Positions 25,358 to 32,927 of a DNA stretch of 33,174 nt are shown here, in pieces; the first letter of the stretch is position 1, and each line of letters starts with the position of its first letter. The stretch is taken from contig DAHXNH010000104.1 in the NCBI GenBank assembly GCA_027365485.1, positions 1-33,174 on the forward strand, written 5' to 3'. This DNA is from Clostridiales bacterium (GTDB lineage Bacteria > Bacillota > Sulfobacillia > Sulfobacillales > Sulfobacillaceae). The notes under the pieces are model-generated. The model saw only the letters and a list, made by a program, of their open reading frames with translations. It was not told where the DNA came from and ran no database searches. The position numbers were made by a program, and so were the translations under genes.

Positions 25358-26329
25358 TCATCCCTCCTCGACCGCTGCCAGGGCATGGCAAGCGGCCTGA
25401 TGTTGATCCCCGACCGTAAGCCACGGCGGAGCTTCTTGTCGACAAATATCCATTGCCAACGGACAGCGGGTATGAAAGGCACATCCCGATGGCCGATCAA
25501 TCGCCGAGGGCACTTCGCCAGGGATCCCGGTTAAAGACTTGCGCGCCGCTTTGGAGACCGGCACCTCCAAGATCGACTGAAACAAGGCCTGGGTATAGGG
25601 ATGTTTGGGTGCGGCCACCAGGGCCGCGGTGGGGGCCCATTCCACCAGCTCGCCTAAATACATCACGCCGATGCGATCACTCAAGTACGCCACCGCCGAC
25701 AAATTGTGCGAGATAAAGAGATAGGCCAGATCCTCCGTAGTCCTAAGGTCATCCAGCAAGCTTAATACCTGCGCTTGCACGGACAGATCCAGGGCGGATA
25801 AGATCTCGTCGCAGACCAAGAGCTTAGGCCCGAGAGCCAAGGCACGGGCAATCATCACCCGTTGCAATTGGCCACCCGAGAGTTCATCCGGCATGGCCGG
25901 CCCATGGGCCGTCGTCAATCCCACCCGTTCCAAGAGTCGCCCCACGCGGCGCAAGCGTTCATCTCGGGTGCCGATATTGTGCACCACCAAGGGCTCCAGG
26001 ATGTTGGCAGCCACACTCACCCGCGCGTTCAACGCGGCTCCGGGATCTTGAAAGACGATTTGCAACGTCTGGCGCATAGTCCGCAGGGTGCGAGGAGCCA
26101 CGGCACCCAAATTCACTCCAGAGACGGTAACCGTGCCACGATCCGGCGCGAGCAAGCCGATGGCCAACCGGCCCAAGGTCGACTTGCCGGAACCACTCTC
26201 TCCGACCAAACCTAAGGTCTCGGCGGTGCCAATGGACAACGACACGCGGCGTACCGCCTCGATGCGATGCTTCCCCCAGGGAAAGGTCTTGGTCACTTGA
26301 TCGATGGCTAACAAGGCGTTATCCGACAT
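25358..26329 (-). CDS. Dipeptide/oligopeptide ABC ATPase (DppF/OppF family)
   Basis: 323 aa from ATG 26329 (GGAGG upstream); the frame extends 13 codons further, but the overlap with the upstream gene makes 26329 the natural start. Walker A GESGSGKST, signature LSGGQLQRVMIARAL, Walker B LLVCDEILSALD and H-loop SHN are present. The residue after DE is Ile where almost all relatives have Pro (DEPxSALD). The C-terminal oligopeptide domain holds the CAFHTRCPLAMDIC cluster with cysteines for the 4Fe-4S or structural site seen in this family. It overlaps dppD by 11 bp. Confidence 0.94.
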   Translation of the reverse strand: MSDNALLAIDQVTKTFPWGKHRIEAVRRVSLSIGTAETLGLVGESGSGKSTLGRLAIGLLAPDRGTVTVSGVNLGAVAPRTLRTMRQTLQIVFQDPGAALNARVSVAANILEPLVVHNIGTRDERLRRVGRLLERVGLTTAHGPAMPDELSGGQLQRVMIARALALGPKLLVCDEILSALDLSVQAQVLSLLDDLRTTEDLAYLFISHNLSAVAYLSDRIGVMYLGELVEWAPTAALVAAPKHPYTQALFQSILEVPVSKAARKSLTGIPGEVPSAIDRPSGCAFHTRCPLAMDICRQEAPPWLTVGDQHQAACHALAAVEEG

Positions 26330-27302
26330 GAGCTGTCGCCTCCTCCACGCGATGACAAGCGGCCTCATGCCCGTCCGCCAAGGACACTAATCGGGGGCGT
26401 TCGGTATGACAGCGCTCGAACGCAACCGGGCAGCGAGCCACAAAGGGGCACCCCCGGGGCACCTGGTGAAAGATATCGGCCGAGCCTTCAATCGCTTGGA
26501 TGGGCGCATGGGTCCCATTCAAGGGGATCATCGATCCTTTCAGCCCTTGCGTGTACGGATGGACGGAAGCCTGAATGAAGGTATCAATCTCTGCATTTTC
26601 CATGACTTGGCCGCCATACATGACCACCACCCGATCACACACATTGGTCGCCACGCCTAGATCGTGAGTGACCATAATCACCGTCATCTGCCGACGGCGA
26701 CAAGCTTCTTGGAGCACGGACAGCACCTGGAGCTGCACAGTCGTGTCGAGCGCCGTGGTCGGCTCATCTGCAATCAGAAGGGCGGGCTCGGCCGCCAAGG
26801 CCACGGCCATCATTGCGCGTTGACGCATGCCCCCGGATAATTCAAAGGGATAACGCTCAAACTGGCGCTCGGGATCGGACAAGCCCAATTCGGTTAACAA
26901 ATCCAAGGCCCGCCGGCGGGCCTCCGGTTTGGTGCAGATGGCATGCGCCAGCATCGGTTCCATTACCTGCACGCCTACCCGCATCGAAGGATCGAGTCCA
27001 TTGGCCAAATTCTGAAAAATCACCCCGATTTTCCGTCCCAAGATCTCGCGTAAAGGTCGGCGTTTGAGGCGTAACAAATCCCGGCCATCGAACCAGACCT
27101 GGCCTCGGTCGATGCGACTGGTGGCACTCAACAGTTGCAAACTAGCCAAGAGCGACACGGACTTACCGGAGCCGCTTTCCCCGACTACCCCGAGCCATTC
27201 CCCCGTCTCGACCGCCAACGACAAGCCATTGACCGCGTATACCGTCTGGTCTCGGCCAGGAAAACTGACCGCTAAATCGTTAATTTGAAAGAGCGCGCTC
27301 AT
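26319..27302 (-). CDS. Dipeptide/oligopeptide ABC ATPase (DppD/OppD family)
   Basis: 327 aa from ATG 27302, where ATGA overlaps the dppC stop; the frame upstream to 27413 reads through dppC and was rejected. Walker A GESGSGKSVS, Q-loop FQNLANGLDPSMRVG, signature LSGGMRQRAMMAVAL, Walker B LLIADEPTTALD, H-loop VTHDLGV and the C-terminal cysteine cluster GCPFVARCPVAFERC with HPYTQGL are canonical. It pairs with DppF as a heterodimeric ATPase. Confidence 0.95.
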   Translation of the reverse strand: MSALFQINDLAVSFPGRDQTVYAVNGLSLAVETGEWLGVVGESGSGKSVSLLASLQLLSATSRIDRGQVWFDGRDLLRLKRRPLREILGRKIGVIFQNLANGLDPSMRVGVQVMEPMLAHAICTKPEARRRALDLLTELGLSDPERQFERYPFELSGGMRQRAMMAVALAAEPALLIADEPTTALDTTVQLQVLSVLQEACRRRQMTVIMVTHDLGVATNVCDRVVVMYGGQVMENAEIDTFIQASVHPYTQGLKGSMIPLNGTHAPIQAIEGSADIFHQVPRGCPFVARCPVAFERCHTERPRLVSLADGHEAACHRVEEATAHVG

Positions 27303-28204
27303 AGAATACGGTTTCCCTTCGGATTTAATGCGGCCTGCAAGCCTTCGCCGACCACCACCAACGCCACCAAGAGCGAGATCAAGGTGCCGACGGGCATGAC
27401 TAAGAGCCACCAATAGCCAAGGACGTCCTGGGTTCCCTGACTGATCAGTTGGCCAAAACTAATCAAGGGCAACGCCGGGCCGGTCCCATAAAAGAGGCTC
27501 AATTCGGCCTGCAGGGTAATGATGTTGACCGCCACAAACGCGGTGTACACGATAATGCTATTGATCACCTGCGGCAAGATGTACCGCAGAGCAATAAAGG
27601 TACTGGAAGCGCCAATCGCGTGTCCCGATTCGACCAACTCGGAGTGGCGCACCGTCAATACCAACCCTCGGGTCAGGCGGGCAAAGCCAGCCCATTGGGT
27701 TAATCCAAAGACGCCAATGACGACGCCAATCGCACCATGAAAAACCCCAATAATGAAAGCGGCAAACAAAAACCCGGGAAAGGCATACATAAAATCGGTC
27801 AAACGCATGAGGATTTCATCCACCCAGCGAGCCGCCAATCCCGAGGTGAGGCCGACGAGAACGCCAACGACCAGCGCCACCACGGTGGCGCCAAACCCTA
27901 CCGCCAAGGTATAGCGCAATCCATACATTACCATGGTCAGCATATCTTGTCCCAAGCTGTCCGTTCCAAAGGGATGGCTGAGACTCGGACCCTCATTGCC
28001 CGCAAAGAGATTGGCATAGTGCATGGGATAGGGGGCCAATTGGCGCCCCCAGAGGGCCACGATGGAAAACAACACCAACCAGGCCAAACCGATCACGGCC
28101 ACCTTGTTGTCGGCAAATCGCCGCCACCCCTCGAACCACAACGAGGCGCGACTGCGAATCATCACCGACGGCGCATCTACAACAGGAGAGACCAAAGAAG
28201 GCAC
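27299..28204 (-). CDS. ABC transporter permease (DppC/OppC family)
   Basis: 301 aa from GTG 28204 (AAAGGGG 2-6 nt upstream). The N-terminal OppC region (FADNKVAVIGLAWLVLFSIV) precedes the HPFGTDSLGQDMLTMVMYGL motif that is diagnostic for DppC/OppC, then five more helices and a weak EAA loop (ESGHAIGASSTFIALRYILP). It is the first gene of the dppC-D-F-B operon. No binding protein gene is near. Confidence 0.94.
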   Translation of the reverse strand: MPSLVSPVVDAPSVMIRSRASLWFEGWRRFADNKVAVIGLAWLVLFSIVALWGRQLAPYPMHYANLFAGNEGPSLSHPFGTDSLGQDMLTMVMYGLRYTLAVGFGATVVALVVGVLVGLTSGLAARWVDEILMRLTDFMYAFPGFLFAAFIIGVFHGAIGVVIGVFGLTQWAGFARLTRGLVLTVRHSELVESGHAIGASSTFIALRYILPQVINSIIVYTAFVAVNIITLQAELSLFYGTGPALPLISFGQLISQGTQDVLGYWWLLVMPVGTLISLLVALVVVGEGLQAALNPKGNRIL

Positions 28205-28492
28205 AACCCCTTTCGATTAGACATAGCATATCGGCATGGCACTTTCGCCAAAACCGTGCACAATGGACCCCGCCAATGCCAGAAAACACCGTCAAGATAC
28301 TATACTCTCACACAAACATCTGAATCGTATACAACATTTAGAGATAAAGCAATCCGACGAGCTTTTAAATCACGGCCAATGCTCAAAGTCTGCACGCCCA
28401 TCACAACAATCGGTTTTTATTAGCCATCCCGACAAAGCATTGGCATAGTCACGATCGCTTCTGCCTAATCGGTGCCTTTGCCCAAAGTGGAC

Positions 28493-28508
28493 CCAGTCAC
28501 GTGACTGG
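28493..28508. promoter_or_regulatory. 16-bp perfect palindrome, candidate operator
   Basis: CCAGTCACGTGACTGG with a central CACGTG. It lies 9-10 bp downstream of a minus-strand -10 box, so a bound protein would cover the transcription start of a transcript heading to dppC about 290 bp away. No regulator is identified. Confidence 0.55.
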
Positions 28509-28517
28509 ATATGAGCT

Positions 28518-28546
28518 ATTATGCCATATTTCAGTATCCGATTTAA
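28518..28546 (-). promoter_or_regulatory. Candidate promoter for the dpp operon
   Basis: Minus-strand TTAAAT (28541-28546), 17-bp spacer, CATAAT (28518-28523). The -35 is weak. If used, the leader before dppC would be about 300 nt. Confidence 0.35.
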
Positions 28547-28694
28547 TCATTTGAGAAAGAGCCCCAACCGACGCACGATTTGCTAGCAAAAAAACCCTGG
28601 CCGAAAACCCATTTCTTCCACTACTTTTCCAACCACAGGGCTCCCATCTGAGTTTGCTCCTCACCGAATGCGGCCGCTAGGTGGTGGATAAAGC

Positions 28695-28959
28695 GTGACG
28701 GTCGTTGTCGTTATGAATCCAGGGCGACCACTAGGAGCCGCCCAAGGACTATGCATAGCGCGAACTAAAGGCAACCACCTGCTCAAAGCGATCGCGCTTG
28801 GCTACGGCCTAATCCTTTCCCAAGCTTTAGAATCTTTCTTAAAACGCGCCGCCGGCTAACCTGGTGGATGACCTCCGCTGTCTCGAAAACGCCTTCCTCA
28901 GCCATGAGGCTCTGATGCACCGGACCCTCAAAAACTTTTCGGTCCATCGTCCAGTTTAA
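28695..28959 (+). pseudogene. Possible decayed coding remnant
   Basis: GTG 28695 opens a 54-codon frame (VTVVVVMNPGRPLGAAQGLC, later KAIALGYGLILSQALESFLK) that ends at 28857-28859. A one-base shift from 28861 continues LVDDLRCLENAFLSHEALMH to a stop at 28957. The protein-like character on both sides of the shift suggests a frameshifted gene. The family is unknown. Confidence 0.25.
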
Positions 28960-29091
28960 GGATAGGATTCCTCCTTTTCCAATGGGTGGACCCTATCACC
29001 GAGAACGAGAGATAGGCCAGGCCGAGAGCGGCGAGAACCCTCGGTCTGGCTTGATGAAATGCTGAATGATCCGTCACATCCCACCCAGGGA

Positions 29092-29352
29092 CTACGAGGC
29101 TGGGTGTTTCACGCGAAACTTCTGGCGCGTGGCTTCTCCTCCACGCAAGTGGCGTTCCGCCTTATTCACCTCCAAGATTTTCTTCACTTCGGTTGCCAGT
29201 TGCGCATTGATTTTCGGCAGACGTTCAGTCACATCCTTATGCACAGTACTTTTCGAAACGCCAAAGACTTTCGCGGTATCGCGAACGGTAGCACCACTTT
29301 TCAGGATATAGTTCCCGATGTCTACCACTCGCTGCCAGATGTGGTCTTTCAC
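29092..29352 (-). CDS. spoIIID: Sporulation transcription factor SpoIIID
   Basis: 86 aa from GTG 29352, which gives MKDHIWQRVVDIGNYILKSG, aligned with the B. subtilis start; a TTG nine codons earlier is less likely. AAAGGGG lies 8 nt upstream. The HTH (TVRDTAKVFGVSKSTVHKDV) and the hallmark ERLPKINAQLATEVKKILE and RHLRGGEATRQKF are all conserved. SpoIIID switches mother-cell gene expression after sigma-E. It lies downstream of the spoIIQ-like gene, as in B. subtilis neighbourhoods, but with its own promoter after a terminator. Confidence 0.96.
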   Translation of the reverse strand: MKDHIWQRVVDIGNYILKSGATVRDTAKVFGVSKSTVHKDVTERLPKINAQLATEVKKILEVNKAERHLRGGEATRQKFRVKHPAS

Positions 29353-29387
29353 CGCTCCGGCCCCTTTCTCCCCCCGCAATCTGGTTG

Positions 29388-29416
29388 AGTATATGGTTTA
29401 GGACACGCGAAAATGC
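29388..29416 (-). promoter_or_regulatory. Putative sigma-E promoter of spoIIID
   Basis: Minus-strand GCATTTT (29410-29416), 14-bp spacer, CATATACT (29388-29395). The -10 agrees with the sigma-E form CATAnnnT and the gene is sigma-E-dependent in B. subtilis. The -35 overlaps the foot of the preceding terminator. Confidence 0.5.
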
Positions 29417-29439
29417 CAGGGCTTAAAAGCCCTGGCATT
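29412..29439 (-). terminator. Terminator of the spoIIQ-like gene
   Basis: AATGCCAGGGCT (29412-29423), loop TAAA, AGCCCTGGCATT (29428-29439): a 12-bp perfect stem. On the minus strand it ends in TTTTCG. It lies 14 bp past the stop. Confidence 0.85.
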
Positions 29440-29453
29440 AACTTCGACGACCC

Positions 29454-30068
29454 TTACGACGATGGGTGGAGGTAGGCGACCGGATTTGAGGCTAAGCCTG
29501 CATGATACAATTGGAAGTCAACGTGGGAGCCTGCCTGATGAGAATAGAGGTCAGACGCCCCAACGGTTCCCACGGTGTCGCCTTGACGAATAGATTGGCC
29601 CACTCGCACCTCGGCTTTGGCCAAATGAGTGTAGGCTGTCTCAAACCGCTTCCCATCATTGACCACGACCTCGACTCCGGTTTGCGGGTCGGATTGTACG
29701 CGCTCTACCGTACCCGCCCACGCTGCCTTTACCGGGGTGCCTGCCTTTGCTGCAATCGTGAGTCCCGGGTTGTAATACCACTCATTTTGCGTCCCCGAAT
29801 ATTGCCATCCGAAGTCCGTTTCGATCCGACCATTGACCGGCATCATCAATGGCTTGGATGTGGGCGAAGCCACCGTCGAATGGCTTTTGATTCGGGGTAA
29901 ACGCCCCTTCGACCGGTGGACTTTTTTGGAGTGTCGGTGATGGAGCTCTGCCTTAACGCTGACCGCATGCCGTTCGCTGCGAATGGCTAGGGTCAATCCC
30001 GTGCCCACCACTAATATCCCTAGCACCCCAGCCAGTACCCGCCATAAGGTCCTTTGACCGTTACCCAT
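29454..30068 (-). CDS. spoIIQ: SpoIIQ-like M23-fold (LytM) sporulation protein, degenerate
   Basis: 204 aa from ATG 30068 (GGGAGG 4 nt upstream). One N-terminal membrane helix (about 9-28), a basic linker, then a LytM/M23 domain (about 75-200). Zn ligands are largely lost: the usual HxxxD reads N100-PGL-T104, and HxH reads H182-V-D184; H148 and H182 remain. B. subtilis SpoIIQ, a forespore membrane partner of SpoIIIAH, is also inactive, so a scaffold role fits. The context between ywmB and spoIIID supports SpoIIQ over a general M23 peptidase. SpoIIIAH is not in the window. Confidence 0.8.
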   Translation of the reverse strand: MGNGQRTLWRVLAGVLGILVVGTGLTLAIRSERHAVSVKAELHHRHSKKVHRSKGRLPRIKSHSTVASPTSKPLMMPVNGRIETDFGWQYSGTQNEWYYNPGLTIAAKAGTPVKAAWAGTVERVQSDPQTGVEVVVNDGKRFETAYTHLAKAEVRVGQSIRQGDTVGTVGASDLYSHQAGSHVDFQLYHAGLASNPVAYLHPSS

Positions 30069-30192
30069 ATGTCCTCCCGCTTCCTGTGAAGAATGTCCTA
30101 AGAGATTCAAAGCAGTCATGTTTCAACATGCTCAACCCTAGGTTGCCCACGAATCGCCCTTTCTATCCTTCCATTCCCATTTTTCCCAGATT

Positions 30193-30897
30193 TTAGTATG
30201 TCACCGTAATCAGCGGAGTTCCGACCAACACTTGCGTTGCATGAACGTACCCGTCATAATCCATGGCTACTTGCAGGTTCACGGGGTGATTCTCGAGCAT
30301 GTCGTGATTACCGATCTCGGGCGTATTAGCGGCTTCAGAAACCAAAGCCGGAGAGACTACTCCATTGACCTCCTGAGCATTGACCGCACTCAAGGCCTCT
30401 CCGACTCGCTTCGTTTCTTGCTTGCGAGTAAGCACGGGGTGGAGATATCCTTCCAAAGTCAAAGAGGTATGCGCGCTCCCTACCGTCGCCATCAATGTTT
30501 GTGCCCAAGCCACGCTCTCATTGAGACCGTAAAATCCGTCATTCGACGCTCGGTCGATTACCGCATAGGTCGCCCCCGACGCCAAGTGCTCAACGATGAC
30601 CTCGGTGTCCACCCGTCCTATATGGTCGATCACGGTGGCCTTTTGATAGCTGAGCCCGGTTGAAAGGCGAACCGGACCCGAGACATGCGCACGACGCGCC
30701 AAATTCGCCGCCAACACCGCCAATGTGGGTGCTCGCGGGCTCTCGGGCAACACCCACCAATCGTTCAAACTGTATCCCGAAGGGTCCGCCTTTGTGGCGT
30801 TAAATGCGGTTTCTAGCGCGCGATAGGGCATCGCCGAAGTGCGCGCGCCAATCCAGACCAAACCGGCTAGCGCTAACATCCACCAAATATTGCGCAT
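30193..30897 (-). CDS. ywmB: YwmB-family protein
   Basis: 234 aa from ATG 30897, which has AAGGAGG 8 nt upstream; the frame runs on to 31083 but without such a signal. An N-terminal helix (about 5-20) acts as a signal peptide or anchor. The body has the YwmB layout and the end VGTPLITVTY, which matches the conserved GTPIIT-EY terminus of the family. YwmB is linked to sporulation loci (murA-spoIID-spoIIQ region) in Bacillus; its function is unknown. It lies 124 bp upstream of the spoIIQ-like gene on the same strand. Confidence 0.8.
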   Translation of the reverse strand: MRNIWWMLALAGLVWIGARTSAMPYRALETAFNATKADPSGYSLNDWWVLPESPRAPTLAVLAANLARRAHVSGPVRLSTGLSYQKATVIDHIGRVDTEVIVEHLASGATYAVIDRASNDGFYGLNESVAWAQTLMATVGSAHTSLTLEGYLHPVLTRKQETKRVGEALSAVNAQEVNGVVSPALVSEAANTPEIGNHDMLENHPVNLQVAMDYDGYVHATQVLVGTPLITVTY

Positions 30898-31210
30898 CCA
30901 ACCATCCTCCTTGGCAACCTTTCCCAAATTGTTCCACCGAAGGCGCCATCTCATACCTAACAGGGCAAGACAGAAGGTGGCCGCCGACGAGGGTAGTCGT
31001 AAGCCGGCAGACACTTGATTCGCTATGGTCTCAAAGCCGCACCGCTTCCTTCTTACTGGGAGCGTGGCAAGGAGCTCCGTCAAAGGTGTACCGAAGGCCC
31101 TGACGCTAGATCTAGTAGGACCGGGAAGAGCGCAGTATAATCACTTTTAGCATCTTTCAAAAATCACGCTTGCTCGCATCCAACAATATTTGAGCGATGG
31201 AGGGGTTCCC
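30898..31210. promoter_or_regulatory. Divergent intergenic region
   Basis: 313 bp between ywmB and the plus-strand membrane protein gene. A plus-strand TATAAT at 31136-31141 and an overlapping minus-strand TATACT (31134-31139) could serve the two genes, but neither has a good -35. A palindrome CTAGATCTAG is at 31106-31115. Confidence 0.35.
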
Positions 31211-32035
31211 GTGGAGGTCAAAGCTGTGGCGCCATTGCTGGTCCCGGCGATAGGGTTTTTGTTGCTCTTGCTGGGTTGGCTTGTTCGCAGAAGTAGCCGA
31301 CAGACCGCGGATTGGATAGAGCGCGAAGTGCCCCTTCCCCCTGATCGTCACCAGCCCTGGAATGCCGAGGACATCACTCAGAGGTTGTCTCAGGTGAGTG
31401 CCTCCGCCGCTTCCCCGGAGGGCACTGTGGAACTGATCGCAGGATGGATGGCCCTAAGCCTCGGATTGAAGTTTATCCAGGCACCCGTCTGGTGGTGGGT
31501 GGGCATTCTGACCCTGGGCTCGGTATTGTTATGTACACTAAGCGCCGTCGCTTGGTTCCGGTTTGTTCACACACCGGTAGAGCCTTTGCAAGGGACGATA
31601 GCGGAGGTGACTCCCTGGTCGAGAGACCGCGCTAAAGCGACGCGGAGCACCTGGTTTCATGTCATTTTAAAAAGTCCTGACGGCATTCACCACGTTGCCG
31701 TCTCGGCGAAAGGTCTCTGGCGAGCTGGCATCATTTCAGATCATCAAAGCTCACCGGATCGCGGTGTATCCCTTCAGGGCTGGTGGCGGCCGGAGCGTTC
31801 CCCCATTTTTACCCCTCAACCGCTTGTCCCTAGCCGAGTCGATCCCTGGTCACTAGCCATGCGCTACCTTACCCCATTAGCGATGGTGTGGATGACCGGG
31901 CCCCAGTCGACCACCGAGATTGGATGGCGAATCGCAGGCACCTTGGTCGTGGCTCTGGCCGGAATATTACGCTTCGGACCGCGGGCGCTGAAAACGGTAG
32001 TCGGCTGGATTGTTCCGGCTGTTTCGAGGAAATAA
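31211..32035 (+). CDS. Hypothetical membrane protein
   Basis: 274 aa from GTG 31211, which has GGAGGGG 5 nt upstream; TTG 31190 is the less likely alternative. Hydrophobic segments stand at about 6-25, 80-120 (two helices, with a WWWVG motif), 218-232 and 240-256, with a soluble loop of about 100 residues between helices 3 and 4 (FHVILKSPDGIHHVAVSAKG and WWRPERSPIF). It could be a small integral protein with an extracellular or cytoplasmic beta-rich loop; I do not recognise the family. It diverges from ywmB. Confidence 0.75.
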   Translation: MEVKAVAPLLVPAIGFLLLLLGWLVRRSSRQTADWIEREVPLPPDRHQPWNAEDITQRLSQVSASAASPEGTVELIAGWMALSLGLKFIQAPVWWWVGILTLGSVLLCTLSAVAWFRFVHTPVEPLQGTIAEVTPWSRDRAKATRSTWFHVILKSPDGIHHVAVSAKGLWRAGIISDHQSSPDRGVSLQGWWRPERSPIFTPQPLVPSRVDPWSLAMRYLTPLAMVWMTGPQSTTEIGWRIAGTLVVALAGILRFGPRALKTVVGWIVPAVSRK

Positions 32036-32276
32036 TCGGTCGTCTTCTCATTCGCCGTCAGGCCGGCGAAGTCGTTGAAGGACCACGACTCATCCCGATT
32101 TGACTCCTCCGCCAAAGAAATAGCGGCCAACAAGCCGAGCCAAGGGACGCGCTTAAAGCCGCTAAATTTTTTGGGGTCCTCCGCCTCATTTTCTCTTTTC
32201 TTCCCGATCCCGGACTGTTTGACCCGCTCAACTTTCCAAGCGAGAAACGCCCATGAAACCTGTATAGCGCTTGGGC

Positions 32277-32618
32277 TCATCCCATCTTCAGAGCTTCTTC
32301 TGTTTCTGGAAAAGCCGCGATGGGCAACGGGTTGGGGGGAACCGGGCAAAATTGACTTTCCTCCAAGTTTTCACCAAAAAATGCGGGTTTGAGGCACCGA
32401 AACGGGGGCTCGTCCAAAATTTCACCCCAATTATTTCCACGCAAAATCCGGGCGCCTAGAGCCGTGATGCGTTTAGCCCGAGGCAGACGGTCGAGCATCA
32501 TCTCCACAGCCAGAGGTCTGACCTGGGGGTGGTGGTATGGGGATACACGACATACAAACGTGGCCTGGACCGCCAACGGTAGAGCACCAACATCAGTTCG
32601 TTACCCATCTTTCGAGGG
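32277..32618 (-). pseudogene. Possible decayed coding remnant
   Basis: On the minus strand an ATG at 32618 begins GNELMLVLYRWRSRPRLYVV for 36 codons; a second frame nearby continues VRPLAVEMMLDRLPRAKRIT, then LGARILRGNNWGEILDE and onward. The change of frame around 32520 with protein-like text on both sides suggests a frameshifted gene. The family is not identified; a transposase is one guess. The remaining sequence from 32036 to 32717 shows no other gene. Confidence 0.25.
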
Positions 32619-32759
32619 TCAGAAGGGTATATTGGCCGAATTTGTAGCCACAGTGCGATAGTTTTCGCGTTATAGTTAGATTAATTTCCACACACGGAAA
32701 AGTTCTCTTGATATTGAGTGTTATCATTTGTTGAGTTTAGCTTTTTAGCGGGTAGCGAA

Positions 32760-32927
32760 ATGACGAGATTTCCAAGAGGTTCGGAGTGGCGGAAATGGGT
32801 CCTTCATATTCACTCTCCTGGAACAAAACTAAACGATGGTTATAAATGCAGGGATGTTCAATCGGAGCTTGACCTTTTTTGTCATATTCTCCACAACTCT
32901 GATGTGCAGGCATTTAGCTCGAGTTGA
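32760..32927 (+). pseudogene. Truncated N-terminus of a TrlF-type PHP/AAA ATPase
   Basis: A 55-codon frame from ATG 32760: MTRFPRGSEWRKWVLHIHSP, then GTKLNDGYKCRDVQSELDLF and HNSDVQAF before the stop. GSEWRKWDLHxHTPG-(T/S)-KLND is the N-terminal hallmark of TrlF-family proteins, which join a PHP nuclease domain to an AAA ATPase (well over 800 aa) and are linked to phage defence. Here the Asp of DLHxH is Val, and the frame stops just where the next PHP strand (usually ...GVTDYF) should follow. It is thus a stub or the edge of a deletion or insertion. Surrounding DNA (32650-32960) is richer in A/T than neighbours, which suggests transfer. Confidence 0.7.

Larger units (their letters stand above)
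28205..29091. other. Gene-poor stretch upstream of the dpp operon
   Basis: 887 bp with no intact recognised gene. It includes a palindrome with a candidate promoter (28493-28546) and a broken reading frame (28695-28959). Base composition is mixed, with A/T-rich parts near 28300-28600. Confidence 0.5.
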
